64,000 bases of DNA from Poronia punctata. Taxonomy: Eukaryota > Ascomycota > Sordariomycetes > Xylariales > Xylariaceae. The notes under the pieces were generated by a model, which worked only from the letters and a program-made list of their open reading frames with translations, was not told where the DNA came from and did no database searches. Shown one piece after another: positions 24,358-36,500 of the stretch. The first letter of the stretch is position 1; every line of letters begins with the position of its first letter. The DNA is taken from NCBI GenBank assembly GCA_022579005.1, contig MU401486.1, forward strand, positions 266 to 64,265. Reading direction: 5' to 3'. Both the position numbers and the translations under genes were made by a program.

Positions 24358-24366
24358 CTCCTCGTA

Positions 24367-27067
24367 CTAGGTTTCATTACTTCTGGCAAGGCACGTACTC
24401 TGGATGCTGATACCCGTCGAATTCGCCGGGCCCGGCAGTGAGAATTAGTCAACGTGAAAGAAATAAGCCGAACCGCTCGATAACGCCCGCTGCAGAATTC
24501 CAGACGAGTCTGCCAACCCTGCGCCGTCAAGGTGGTATTACACGTACCAGTATACCTATGCCGGGTTGTTCAGTTTTGGTCTATGGGATCCCAGCGCCAA
24601 GAACGCCCGGAATCATCTCTCAGGACCGTTGCATAACAGCCCACAGACTGGGGATGCTGTAGAAGAGGCTAACTTGATGTTTCTTAGTCCTGTTATTAGC
24701 TTGGACGCTTCAGTTTGACATTTGTAACATCCTGGTCTGGTTATGGGGTACATGGTCAGTGCCAACCCAGTCAAGCGTCTTGTGGTGACGCTTCGATGTT
24801 GACGAAAGTATGAAGATGGAAAATATACTGTCTTTCAAGGGGAAAACATGGGGTTGTCTCACCAGAGACGCCGCGGCATCCCTTGAACGAGCGGCAGTTG
24901 CTAACCATCCAAATTAAGCCACAGTATACCTTCAGGCGTGTCTGTGTCTGGTTTTGCGAAGCAAGTCATCCGCACCTAATAACGTGCCCTGCAACGATAT
25001 CGAGATATAGTGGCAAGCTCAGACATTTTGCTGCCCATGTCTTTGACTATGGAGCCAATGGTTGATGCTGCAGCAGAGATGGATTTCCCACCGGTCATGT
25101 TGCGTGACGAGCCTCGTTGGTGCATCTTCCCGTCTCTGCCCATGGGGTAAGATCTGGTCAAGCCAAAAATGGCACGCCCGTCCGTTACGAGTATACACGT
25201 ACTGCACCTTCCCGTCAATGATCATCTTCGGGCCTTATTCATCTCGGCTCCCCTGCGAGTACAGCAGACGGCCAGCTCCCGTCTAAATAAGAGATAACCG
25301 TTGAACTGGAGTAGGCGCTAACTTTAATTGTTGGCTGATAAGCGAATATGCGCGCTCAAAGCCTCCATCCCCCTCCACTCTGACCCAAGGCTTAGACCAG
25401 GCTTCTGCGGACTAACATGCGCATACCATGAGGAGGTTTCCGTATAATCAGATGCGGCCGACGAGCCCGATCTCCAAGCATGCATAGGGAAAGTGCCTTG
25501 GTAGGGCAAATATGGCACCTTTCCTGCCGAGTCTTGGATCTGCTCCTGCGGTCCAGGACTATTTACTCAAGGGAAGGTCTTGGGTGGCCTGAGTGCAATC
25601 TCGTGGAACCAATACCATGATGAAAATGAAAAAGTTATGCCGGTATGTAATACGCATCGACGCATGAACCCCATCGATATACAGGGGCGGGAGTCGAGCC
25701 AGCCCGGTTTGGGACTTGTAATAATAATACTTTTTTGTATACACTAAACTAACAATGAACAACAACAGCTGTCTGTCGAATGCATGTCAAGAATTCGACA
25801 GGTCGAATCTATGCTGCTGGCTGGCACGATAGAGAAAGGTACAGCTCAGCTGGGTAGTTGACGAAGCTGCAGTCCATCCACCTACAATATCCAGTAGGAC
25901 AGCAACAGCATCTGCCCTTCTTCCCATTAGCGCGTCAAGTCGGTTCTTGCATAATCTAGGTTGGTATTATATCTATGCAAGATGGGAAAAAGATCTGTAC
26001 AATCATAATCGATAGATGATAATATGTACGCTGCCAAAGACCACTAATATGTCGAGGCTAACAGATATCCGTCTAGTGTCTACTTACATGAGCAACGCTA
26101 ATGCAGGTTGTCCATCGCCGGAAGAGCTAGGGAACAAATCTGTGCATGAGTCTAATGCAATCCAAAAAACTGACCACCCCACCTCTCCTTGCCTTTTCTT
26201 CACTCTGTACTAGACTATATGCTATCATCCAGCCCTGCAGAGAGCCTTTTCCCTCCCCCTATTCCTGCTATGCGAAGACAGAATAATGATTGATGATGAA
26301 TAACTTTCCCAAAAAAGAGTGTGTTGGTCGGATAAGCTGGTCCTCAGTAAGTCTTAGCAGTGGGGTAGACCCCTTCTTTTCTATCCTGCCAACGTCGTAC
26401 ATGCTCTGGTACGCGAACGAATGGGGACACCACAGCTGTGGGCTTGTTTGATCAACCAATCTTTATTCCCCATTCTAAACCGGTACCACAGAACAGAAGA
26501 AATGCATTACCGGGCATAAAATAAAATAGAGAGAGATAGATACGTGTAGGTTAGAGGGAGGGAGTTGTATACACCCTTCCCGTTGACACGCCGATGTTGA
26601 TAAGTAGACCGTCGGACCTCACCCATCTTGTCCGTTTCGTTTTATGTTTTTGTTCTTGACTACAGATATCACGATATCTCCCTCCCCCCCTCTCATTCGT
26701 TATACTAACAACGACAACAATTACTACACACAATATTGTTGTTGTCCAATCATCCATATCTACTTTGTTTCTTGCTTGCTTTTCTGGTTTTGAATACCTA
26801 CTTATACCCGCTCCCTCCCTCCCTCCGTCCTTCGAATTACAACCGATAATCATTGGTTGTATCAACAAGAAAACGCCATCTTCCCGATATATATATATAT
26901 ATAAGACCGACTAGATCCCCCCCCTACTTCTCACCAGAATCGCCTGTCCCCTCGATTCTTTTTTCTCTCCGGTCAGGTCAACCGAGAAAAAAAAGACCCA
27001 CAGACTCGACACCCAAGGAAAAACGCCACACACGACTTAGACGAACTATCATCACATATCAGAAAAA
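24367..27067. other. Gene-poor region and 5' leader of the rhodopsin-like gene
   Basis: No supported gene. Short open frames on the minus strand at about 24976-25518 are Ser/Gly-rich but cannot be joined into a recognisable product. The last 400-500 bases before 27068 are pyrimidine-rich on the plus strand with CTCCCTCC runs and an AT dinucleotide repeat at about 26887-26902. This looks like the promoter and 5' UTR of the next gene. Confidence 0.5.
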
Positions 27068-28316
27068 ATGGCGTGGGCAAGAGACAGTCTCCCGCCCGCA
27101 ATCTTTACATTTCTGGCCCTCAATGCCATTGCTGTCGGTCTGAGAATCTATGTGCGGGTATGGATCAGTAAATCGTTTGGATATGACGACTATGCCATGT
27201 GCCTCGCCATGGTAAGTTTTTTTTCTTAAACATCAAACAACCCATATCTATCTTGGACAGGACCAAAGCAAGGCTGACCCGTTTCTCATCTCGGTTTCTA
27301 GGCTGGATATATCGTCCTCTCCACTTTCACATTAGTGTCTTTGAACAACGGATATGGAGATGATGTGATGAAACCATGGTATAACCCGGTGGAATCTGTC
27401 AGAGTAAGTTCCCATCCAGCGCTTTGCAAGAGAAAGCATCCCAAAAATACCTACCTGTTCGTCTCCTAACAAACGATGAAAAAAAAAGTACTTCGTCGCA
27501 TCAACAATCGCCTACATCATCGTCCTGTACATCGCCAAGATCAGTGTCGCCCTCGTCTTGATCCGAATCGCCGTCACGAGCAAAGGTGTCCGCCTTCTTC
27601 TGTGGATCTCCATCGGAGTCCTGACCGTCTGGACCGCCGTCGTGACCTTCATCGTCGCCTTCCAGTGCACGCCGCTGTCGCTCGCCTGGGGTGTCGGAGA
27701 GGGAACATGTCTGCCGCCCGCCGTCCTCGCCAACACGGGTTACTCCATCTCCGCCATGGACATCGGCTCCAGCTTCCTGTACGCCGCGCTCCCGGCCTAC
27801 TTGCTCAAGGGTGTCCAGCTCAGCCTGCGGGTCAAGGCCTCCATCATTTGCCTTCTCGGTCTCGGCGTCGCTAGCTCCATCGTCACCATCATTCGTCTGA
27901 AGTACCTGATTGACGTGAGCAACCTGACAGCTCCCACTGGTGTCGAGGCCGCAAATGCCTACTTGACCACCTTTGTATAGTAAGTAGAATCCTCCGCCTT
28001 CCAACATCCTTTTCCTTTTTTTTCTCCATCCTTTTTGCTCACCAACTTTTGCAGCTCCATCACGGAAGTCGGTTTGACCATCTTCACGGGCTCCCTGGCA
28101 GCTCTCCGGCCCCTCCTCAAACTCATCCCCTTCGGCCAGACCACCAGCCCCGGCTACGGAAACGCCTCCAAGCAGTCAGGTGTACGCGAGGAGATGGGCA
28201 ACAGCGTCAAGCTAAAGGACTTCAACGACGGCGACAGCCAAGACTTCATCGTTCCCAAGGGAAAGGTTCATAAGACAGTCCAGTACGAAGTCAAGTACTC
28301 CGAGTCTGAAGTGTAA
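27068..28316 (+). CDS. Fungal rhodopsin-like (SAT4/Pth11-related) integral membrane protein
   Basis: Four exons, 27068-27211, 27302-27403, 27489-27979 and 28055-28316, give 332 residues. All three introns have GTAAGT-type donors, and the last splits the Tyr codon of FVYSITEVGL. The order of features fits the fungal seven-helix rhodopsin-like family: helix 1 (PPAIFTFLALNAIAVGLRIY), the conserved loop SFGYDDYAMCLAMAGYI, NNGYGDDV, helix 3 (STIAYIIVLYIAKISVALVL), helix 4 (LLLWISIGVLTVWTAVVTFI) with the conserved FQCTPLSLAW, helix 5 (IGSSFLYAALPAYLL), helix 6 and helix 7 (SITEVGLTIFTGSLAALRPL). A polar cytosolic tail of about 60 residues follows. It lacks an N-terminal CFEM domain. Members are plasma-membrane proteins, some acting as GPCR-like surface sensors such as Pth11; function here is not known. 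It is convergent with the terpene cyclase 1.1 kb away. Confidence 0.92.
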
Positions 28317-29423
28317 AAAAAGAAAAGAAAACGAATAAGAAAACAAAAAAAGGCGAGAAAGGATTTAAAAAAATAAAAGAAACAAAAAGGGAAACATATA
28401 AAATGAAGAAAGACATATAACAGCAAGCAACAAGAGAAGGGGTGGCGCTGGATATGAACGGGGGCGGTTATCAGGTGGTGGGAGGTTATCTGGCCTTTGT
28501 GTTATGATTTCTCCGAATATGCTTGAACGAAGCGAAAAAATAGGGGACGACGAACGAGGAGATGGGAAGGAACTTACTATCATTTTATACTCTTTTTCTT
28601 TTTTTTGCCTCTTATTTTTTTTTCTCCCACGTCTTTATATATCCCCACGATTTTGGGTTTCTCATCATCATCATTCTTCTTTGGCGGTGGCGGCGGTGTG
28701 CATCGAAAAAGCCCTTTGATACTCGAGTGTGGTGTACCATTTTTCCACACGCAAGCGAAATTCTTTTTTTTCATGTTTCTGACACGACAATGGAGGCGAT
28801 CGAGGGGGGGCACACAAATGAATGATATAAACCCCCCTGGGCTGAACAAGAACTCAGAATTGTATTCTAAACTTATTAAAAAGCAAAATGTATATGTATA
28901 ACGCATTAATATGTAAAAAGTGTACCAAAATGTGAGAAAGAAGGAATAAAGTCAAAACGCATGCTAAACTAAAAAGATTGATGGTTACGCGTGTGCGCAT
29001 CGATTCTATCCAAATTTTTTCTCGTCCGCCATATTCTCTCCTCCGTCCAGTCCCATTCCTGTCTCCTTCCAAAAAACAAACGCCGTACCAATTGGATGAA
29101 GTGGAAAAAGACGGAAAAAACACAAAGCTCCCGTCTATTCCTCCCCACCTGCCCGAGACCAGACACCAGAACGCATCCGGAAGCAATGTAAACGCCCCCC
29201 ATATACGTAGAAAACCGAGGCGAACGTTCCAAGATTAAAAGATTGAATATGTCAAGCCGGTATGTATGCCAGTTCCAGGTCTAGCCTGCCCAATGACGCC
29301 CGTCGCCGTAGCCGTAGCCAAAGAGTGAAGAGAAAGATGTCGTGGGTATCGTCGCGGATTAAGATTAGCGATTAAGGTGACTATTGATATGACTTGATGC
29401 TTCATCTAGAAGGCAAGGCGTGA
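28317..29423. other. Convergent spacer between membrane protein and terpene cyclase genes
   Basis: This is an A-rich then T-rich stretch with many homopolymers (about 28316-28400 and 28590-28630) and no supported gene. It should hold both 3' UTRs. Confidence 0.6.
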
Positions 29424-30554
29424 CTATGACGCGGGGTTGTATCTCGGGCAGACAGCGGACCAGAAGCAGTTGCCGCCGAGCATGAGGCCGACGGCTTCGA
29501 CGTACTTGGTCATGGTGGGCGAGTAGTTGAACCGTCTGAGCAGTTCCTTGCCGAGTTCGCGTGTGACTTGCTCGTGGTGACCAATCAGGCCGCGCAGGAA
29601 GACGGTGGCATCATCCTCGCTCAACTCGTACTGCTGCATGATGACAGGCACGGCATTCCACTTCCGGTCCCCTTCGTCGACCTCTTCTGTGCGTTCGACG
29701 TTCCACGAGTACAGGTCGTTGGTCAAGCCCATGACGCGGCCGGCAGATCGGTAAAACTTGTGTGCCTCGTCTGTCTCAGCCTCGTTCAGGACCAGGCCCA
29801 TCGTCCACTGCATGAAGCTGTCCATGATGCCATAGCCGACGTTGGCGATGCGATACTCGGTATACTTCTGTATCGTGTTGAAAGGCGTCTTCTGGCTGTC
29901 GTAGGTATCCATGTACTCCTTGAGCGAATCGAGCACGCGGGATGCACCTCGCTTGTCCATCTGGTTCAACCGGCTGCCGAAGTCCTTGAATAGGGAAGCA
30001 ACCTTGGCCTTCTTGTCGACCTTCTCTTGCTGCGTCTTCACCAAAGCCTCGACTCCAGTGAATGAGTCTCGTACTCTGGCGTGGACCTGGACGGCACCGC
30101 TGTGTTCCATATCTTCCATGACATCTGCAGTGTATCTCGTCAGTTTCACCTGTATGTTTATGATGGATGATGGGGGTGGAGAAATGGTGGAGGCATGCTT
30201 ACCGTCGTATAGCCACAGGCTCTCGATGATTTCCGTCGCCAGCTTGACCCTTTCCGTCTTTCCGTTCGGCCAGCAGATGGAGAAGAAGTTTCCATATGGA
30301 CTGCTGGAGTGTGACCGGAAGTCTGTCTTGCTGGCGAAATCGGTAAAGTTCTTCCTCGCATTCAGTGCCGCCTGGTTGATCTGGCCGTCTTCCTTGTGTA
30401 CCCGTACTGGGAAGGTTGTGAGGGATTTTGTCTGAATGGCCTTGTCGACGCGAACCGAAGGCTTCCTCCTCAGGAGAGGCACATTCCGCTTCATGAAAGG
30501 TAAGGGTTTCTCGGTGTGGATGGTTAGGACACCGCCCCACGTGAATTGTGTCAT
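29424..30554 (-). CDS. Class I terpene cyclase, stand-alone (fusicoccadiene-synthase TC-domain type)
   Basis: Two exons, 30554-30203 and 30124-29424, give 350 residues. The 78-nt intron falls exactly inside the metal-binding motif, so splicing creates LWLYDDVMEDM (Asp117, Asp118, Glu121). Other class I elements are Arg209 in KYTEYRIANVGYG (diphosphate sensor), the NSE triad NDLYSWNVE (Asn253, Ser257, Glu261) and the C-terminal CPRYNP (Arg345-Tyr346). The N-terminal PVRVHKEDGQINQAAL and YGNFFSICWP elements resemble the cyclase half of fungal chimeric prenyltransferase-cyclases such as fusicoccadiene synthase more than trichodiene or aristolochene synthase. No prenyltransferase domain follows. 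It should ionise and cyclise a linear prenyl diphosphate using Mg2+; FPP or GGPP cannot be decided. No tailoring gene is adjacent. Confidence 0.93.
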   Translation of the reverse strand: MTQFTWGGVLTIHTEKPLPFMKRNVPLLRRKPSVRVDKAIQTKSLTTFPVRVHKEDGQINQAALNARKNFTDFASKTDFRSHSSSPYGNFFSICWPNGKTERVKLATEIIESLWLYDGKHASTISPPPSSIINIQVKLTRYTADVMEDMEHSGAVQVHARVRDSFTGVEALVKTQQEKVDKKAKVASLFKDFGSRLNQMDKRGASRVLDSLKEYMDTYDSQKTPFNTIQKYTEYRIANVGYGIMDSFMQWTMGLVLNEAETDEAHKFYRSAGRVMGLTNDLYSWNVERTEEVDEGDRKWNAVPVIMQQYELSEDDATVFLRGLIGHHEQVTRELGKELLRRFNYSPTMTKYVEAVGLMLGGNCFWSAVCPRYNPAS

Positions 30555-33500
30555 CTTGTCGGTTGTTTGGGAAGGAAGGACTGGGGTAAACTGCAGGTGT
30601 TATGATGTAACAGTACGTTTGTCCAAATGTGTGGATGTCTTTGAAGTCGTGATTCTATACCAAGGAGTGTAGTTAAAGCCGAGTTGATGATGAAGGATTG
30701 TTGAGATGTGGCTGTAAGTATATGATTCACTTTTTGTCTTGAATGATTGATGAAGATGATGAAGAAGATACTGAAATAGATGCTGATGTTGTTGATGATG
30801 ATGATGAGAGTAAAGGAAAACCATCAAGGACGGGAACGGTTTGCTTTATAGGAACCGGCCGTCTGGTAAACACGGTGATCAAGGCCATCTCGAGAGAAGA
30901 AGCTAGTTGACATCACGCTTTGACTGTCGCCCAAGAAGGAATCGTGTGCCTAAGAGGGAATCGTGCGAGGCTCGACGCTGGGAATCATAGTCTTCTGGAA
31001 GAAATTTCTCTCCACCACGATGGAGACGATGGAGACGATGGGGCACCCTTTGCTCGGGCTCTTTCCAGGGTACCGGGAACCTCGCCGGAACCCTAGCCGG
31101 CACCCAATGGCTTGGAAAGGTGACAGAAAAGGTGGAGAGCAACATTTAGAGGGAAATCTCGCTCCCCTGCAACACCTCCCATCCCAGGCGGTTGGCCTTG
31201 CCCTTGGCGTATCTTTAACGCTCTCTTGGTTGGATCCCAACGACATGGAACCGGAATCCACTTCCGGAACTCAATAAAAGTCATGTGACCGAGAGTGGCC
31301 CTCACCATGTACGGCGATCACTCGGTACGGTCAGCGCCTGCCTGTAGGCAAAGGTACATACTAGCATAGGCATGTACCAGACCACCGAAGCCATGTACTG
31401 AATGTTAGCACAGCTCCACGTCCTGTTGGAGCCTTGGCCTGCTGTAGCCTGTCTGTTTACTGTGGCCTCTCTTGTCGCCCTCTCTGTCTTCTCTGACGCA
31501 CGGTCCCTCTTAACGTCATCTACCTCTTCTGTTAAATTGGTACCTGACTCAGCCCACCGCCAGCCGTGTGAGTACAGTTATACCGCCAGACTTACGACTC
31601 GACTTACTGCCTTATCCCAGCCCAACCCCTGACTGGTGATCCTACGGTCGGCGGATACCTCTTTCCCAGTGTCCAATCATCAAGGCAGAAAAAGCCTTCT
31701 GATGTGTCTCACGAGGACTGCTAGCCTTGGTAGTTTTATTGAGTCTCGACCCATCGTCGACCAGTCTCCCCAGTCTCCCCAGACACTATAATGTAGCGGC
31801 ATCATAACCAATTTCTCGACGAATGTCTGTAAGAATACCGAGGGAATGTGATACTGTCATTCGCTCTTGTATCCTCGTGCAAGAACGCTAATTACGTATT
31901 TGGGCCGAAGTTGACGGTCCTTTTTCTTCGATCCCTGGGGGGGGGGGCTGGACGAGGCCCACGTCGATGTCATCATAGAGCGCAGGATTCGGCCTCACAG
32001 AAAAGAGAGATAGGATACCTAGCAAGAAGCGGTGATGACTCTGACGAGCCGGCGCCTAGAGTAGGTAGGCCTAGGCCGTTGTTTTGGCTCTTCCATTTCT
32101 CTCGCAACGGCTCACATACGCCCCGCGAGCCGTTAGATAGCTCCCCCGATTAACAAAAGAAATTCTCCAGGCAAGCCGAGCAAGGATATGAATCTCGGCT
32201 CTGCTCGGGTCGACAATCGCAGGCCGCCCGTCCTGAACGCTACCTGAATTCGCGAATGCCATTTCCTGCCTAGGCGAGATTTTTTTTTTCCCGGATGTGA
32301 CACGTGTTCTGTGACTACACGCGTCTACCATACCGAGTAGATAGGTTTCATTGGACTTACTTACAGGGCCCCCCCACTCCATATGGGCGTAACAATTATC
32401 ACCCACCCAGTAGACATACGTGTGCAGACAGGATTCAGTAGGTATGCCGTACTAACTAGATGAGAGTAAGCTAACTCCTCTCCTGCCACTGGACATTCTT
32501 GTCCAGACGAGGGGATTCCCGAAAGCTATAATGACTCATTTAAAATGGCAGATCTTGGTATACGCTTCCCAGCAACCAGGAACGCTAATCGGCTCCTTGC
32601 TGTCGGTACTCACTAACCCAATGCCTTTAATTTAGAAGTGCTTGGAGCATATTTGTGAGTCGTACGTGTAGTAGGCAGACAGGGCCGAAATGGCCGTGAA
32701 AATAGCTATCCCCTGGCAGACACGGGACTAGTCTAACCTAATGGAAGTTGCCAGACATGGCTTTGTTACAGAATTCGGTCCTGCGATGCCCAGAGGACGT
32801 TGTTACTGTCAGCGATCGCCAATAGCTATTGCCCTGGAAGGGTAGGCTGGGTGCCGGTAATAATCGAGGGAAAATTTTTACACAGTTTGAAGTTTTTTTG
32901 TTGTGGCTTGGATAACCAAGAAGAGACATAGGGTAAAAGGCATTTTTGCCAATTTTTAATCCGATGGGGCTTGCCAAGGTGCATTTGGGCCTTCCTCCAC
33001 ACGATGGCGACACCCCTTGGCACCCAACCTGTGGCTTGTGTGTGCTTACCTCAGTTATCCTGCTTGGTTTCGACATGATGAAATTCCAAATATTACAATA
33101 CACTTTGGTGGGGAGGCACAAACATAAGATATGTTGTGCCTAGAAGTGATGACCTACACCGGGCAGCTGCATCTTGATGCTCCTACCCGTGCAGAAGCCC
33201 GTGCTTGCCCATTTCTCCATCATTATACATATTGACCACGTTGGTTTTTCCAGACCACGTGCAAAGAGTTGCAACCAATCGTCTACACTAAAACCACTAC
33301 ATATTAGATAAACACTCACAAGGGTATATTCAATACCCACAACTAGGTATGTAAACCTATGAAAGCGCTTGTCCAAGCTGTCGGTGTCTCCGTTGAAGTT
33401 TGACCACTCCTCACAGGGCCAGTATCCTGGTATTAATTAAAGACTGATAGAGAAAAGTCTTATACCGTCGCTACGGTATTGGATCTCACCTATTCCTAAA

Positions 33501-36500
33501 TTATGCGTAGCTTAGGATTTAGATGGGCTTGGCGATAACAACCGTGATTCAATGTCTCCACTGACATGGGGGTGAAATGGGGGGAAGGGAGGGGGACGAG
33601 CAGGGTCCATGCACCGACCGGCTGGTACTCCCGACTAATCCCAGGTTTCATGCATATTCTGGTTGTCTGGTTTGAAGATCAATACGATGGGGCTGCATGC
33701 AACCTCGAGACGCCTTCTTTGGAACGACCAGACCAAAACAGGAATATGACAGTTCTAGGCATCGACAGGCACATCGTGATACCATCCAAAAAAAAAGAGA
33801 AAATGAGAGGCCTCATTCCTAATTCGTGAACATGTCGACTATGAGGTGACGAATTGGGCGAGTAGTGATAATTTGTCACTTATCATATTCAAATCCCCCC
33901 ATTCTGTTCATGCTCGTCACATAAGGCCTCAAGCCCTTGATTGGGCCAGGTGATAACCACAAAACAGCACATCAGACTGCACAGAATACGCACTTGCTTG
34001 GGACGATACTCGGCGTTTTCACTTGTGAACCACACGATCGTCTCACGAGCTGCAATGTGGTGGGTATCGAGCCATGGGATCGAGAGCTTGTCCCGTTCTG
34101 TGCATACAATACGTTGTGATCCTAGATACCTATACTAAGCTAAGCTAACCTTAGGATAGTCCCTGCCTACGAGCATTTCACAGGTTCTCAACGCACGTAC
34201 ATACCGTACCTGCGTGCCTGCCTTACCTCTATTAACCTGTCCAATTCTGTCACTGCCCACCTGCTTGCACTACCTACCTCATAAACCCACATGAACTCTA
34301 AACCACATGCCCACAAATTCCACTATAACCTACCCCGGGCAATAACACCCAGCTAGGCAACATGATACATAATGGGAAAGGTGAGTTGATCTCCGGTATT
34401 GTGTCCCGATTGACAAGCGTCTTGGCATCGTGTAAGCTGTAATAGAAAGAAAAAAACCCATGCTCTCATTTTCCATTGCTATTAGCTGACATTATTTACG
34501 ACCCGCCTATGACTCTTCGTTCTTCTTTCGATAACAGATGACATAGGCTGTACGTGCGCGAAGTGATGGCCAATGTAGGTAGGTAGTCATTCACATGCTT
34601 GCTCTAAAGAGACCGATAACGCAAGAAATTGCGACAAGAAGCCTAGTGATCGTCGCTTCCTACGTAGAAGAAATCTTGGAAGCTGGGGTTTGATTTGCCA
34701 ACTACTAAGCGCTCAGCAGGCACCACGAGACCGTCTTTCCTTCCTTTTAGCTGACAAGTAAAAATCCACTGTAGCTAGGTAGCTAGTACGAGTATGTAGG
34801 AAGGCACTACTGTGAATTTCACCGACAAAGAGTGCGAATGCCTCGACTACGAGTACCTACTTGGAGCAATAAGAAAAGGGCAAGCAATATGAGCGGTCAA
34901 CTCCTCTACGCAGCTAAGGGCAATAAACTCTAAGCTAGAGATAGTACGAAAAAGACTAGGTAAGCTAGATATCTGTCCCAACAAAACAAGCCGTGGAATG
35001 TGTATGTTCGAGTAGGTATGTAATGTGATCTACGTAGACTCACTGGCGTCATCTATGTCTTTTTGGCATACGAGGAACACTGCGTAACAAGAAGCCTCAA
35101 ATACCAGACAGTGCACTCTATCTACCTAGGTACCTAGTCAATAGCCATAATAAGACCGAAAGTGAACCGACGAAAAAGGAATGCCGTTTTTGTTTTCTAG
35201 CTTTGATCTTCTTCCCTGCTTGCTAGGCACGCTAGGTCACTTTCCCATCCCTACTCCATTCAAAAGCCCATCTTGGTTGGGGGTAAAGATACGTTACAAT
35301 GCTAGGTAGGTACAAGTAAAGTCAGATAGACGAGAAAAAATGACAAAAAAAAAAAAAAACATTGCTTTTCTGGGGTAACAGCAGTCGGTCTCAGTACCTT
35401 GCATACACGTACATAGCCACGCAGAAAATCCAGGTACTTGGTGCAAAAAAAAAACCCCACATTCATTCATTCAAGACAGGCACAGGGGATAGTTTAAACA
35501 AGGATCTGTGCGCCACACCGTCCCTTCCGGCTTGGACGGAATGTAGAATCCGACCCCGGCCTAGTTTGCTGAGGCGTTATTTAAGACCAAGATCCCTTGC
35601 CTTGTCTCATAGCATAACCTGGTAAATAGGTACCACCGAGTCTAGCCTTATACCTCCCTTGCGCCTCGTGGGGAGAAATTTGTGCCTGGTCACATGTGAC
35701 GAAAAATGATACTCGTAGATAGGTGCATTACCGTCTTTTGTGTTACCGATGAAGACATCATTTTGGCCAATGATACTGTTATAATGAATACACATGTGTA
35801 TGTATATACTATAGGTGGATGATTAGCAAAAGACATACATACATTGCTCTTCATCGTCATTGGGTATGATTGCATACAATAAAACAAGAAGAAGAAACAA
35901 CAGCTTGTAACCAGGTTCGGTTCGGTTTGGTTCGATCGATGATTTATATGTGTTGGACTTTCGATCTCGGGGGGTTTTACGAGATATATCAACCAAAACC
36001 ACAAAATACCTAGTAAGACGTATTTAACCTAACATATCTATCTACACGAACACGCAAACACAATAACCAAAAATACGAGTAAACGGTGGGTGAAAGAATC
36101 TATCCCCTAAGTCCAATTTATTTACCTACCCACGTAACCTACTCGTAGACGATGTATGTATATCAAATCTCGATTCACGTCCTACTTACCCTATACACGT
36201 AACCTAGACAATGTATACTCGTCCAAAATCTCGATTTGCAAGCCAGATAGTCTACCCTGGAAAAAGAAAATAAAAAAGGCAGCATTTTCATTCTCTTTTG
36301 TCTTCTTCACTTCCCGTCCCGCTGCCACTTACTCTACTCATCCTTCTTTTCATTACTTAGACTACTTCCTGTTTTTTTTGTTTCCATGCCTACTACATTA
36401 CCTACCTACCTACCTATTTACCCATCACAATGTAAGTACGTAAAGAGAAAAGAAAGGGCGCCTGGGCCTGGAACTACAAAGTTCCGTGTTTTCGCCGCCC

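Larger units (their letters stand above)
23521..24366. mobile_element. Non-autonomous TIR transposon, Mutator-like (9-bp target duplication)
   Basis: An 828-bp element (23530-24357) is bounded by long terminal inverted repeats and flanked on both sides by the same 9 bases, CTCCTCGTA (23521-23529 and 24358-24366). Both ends begin CGCCCCTGATTCCCGGCG when read inward. The arms are near-identical for about the first 85 bases and stay alignable for roughly 170 bases with more differences, mostly transitions. Long inverted repeats with a 9-bp duplication are the hallmark of Mutator-like elements (MULEs). The interior of about 490 bp codes for no recognisable transposase, so this would be a non-autonomous, MITE-like derivative moved in trans. 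The arms are still very similar, so it is not very old. No second copy is seen in the window. Confidence 0.85.

Noticed and set aside
24976..25518. Ser/Gly-rich minus-strand frames that might be exons of one gene
   Set aside because: No join gives a recognisable protein and no start or stop arrangement is convincing.
29424..30554. Terpene biosynthetic gene cluster
   Set aside because: No tailoring enzyme, transporter or regulator lies within about 8 kb on either side except one rhodopsin-like membrane protein; only the cyclase itself is supported.
33990..34090. tRNA-like string with GTATCGAGCC resembling a B box
   Set aside because: No acceptor stem, D-arm or anticodon stem could be paired into a cloverleaf.
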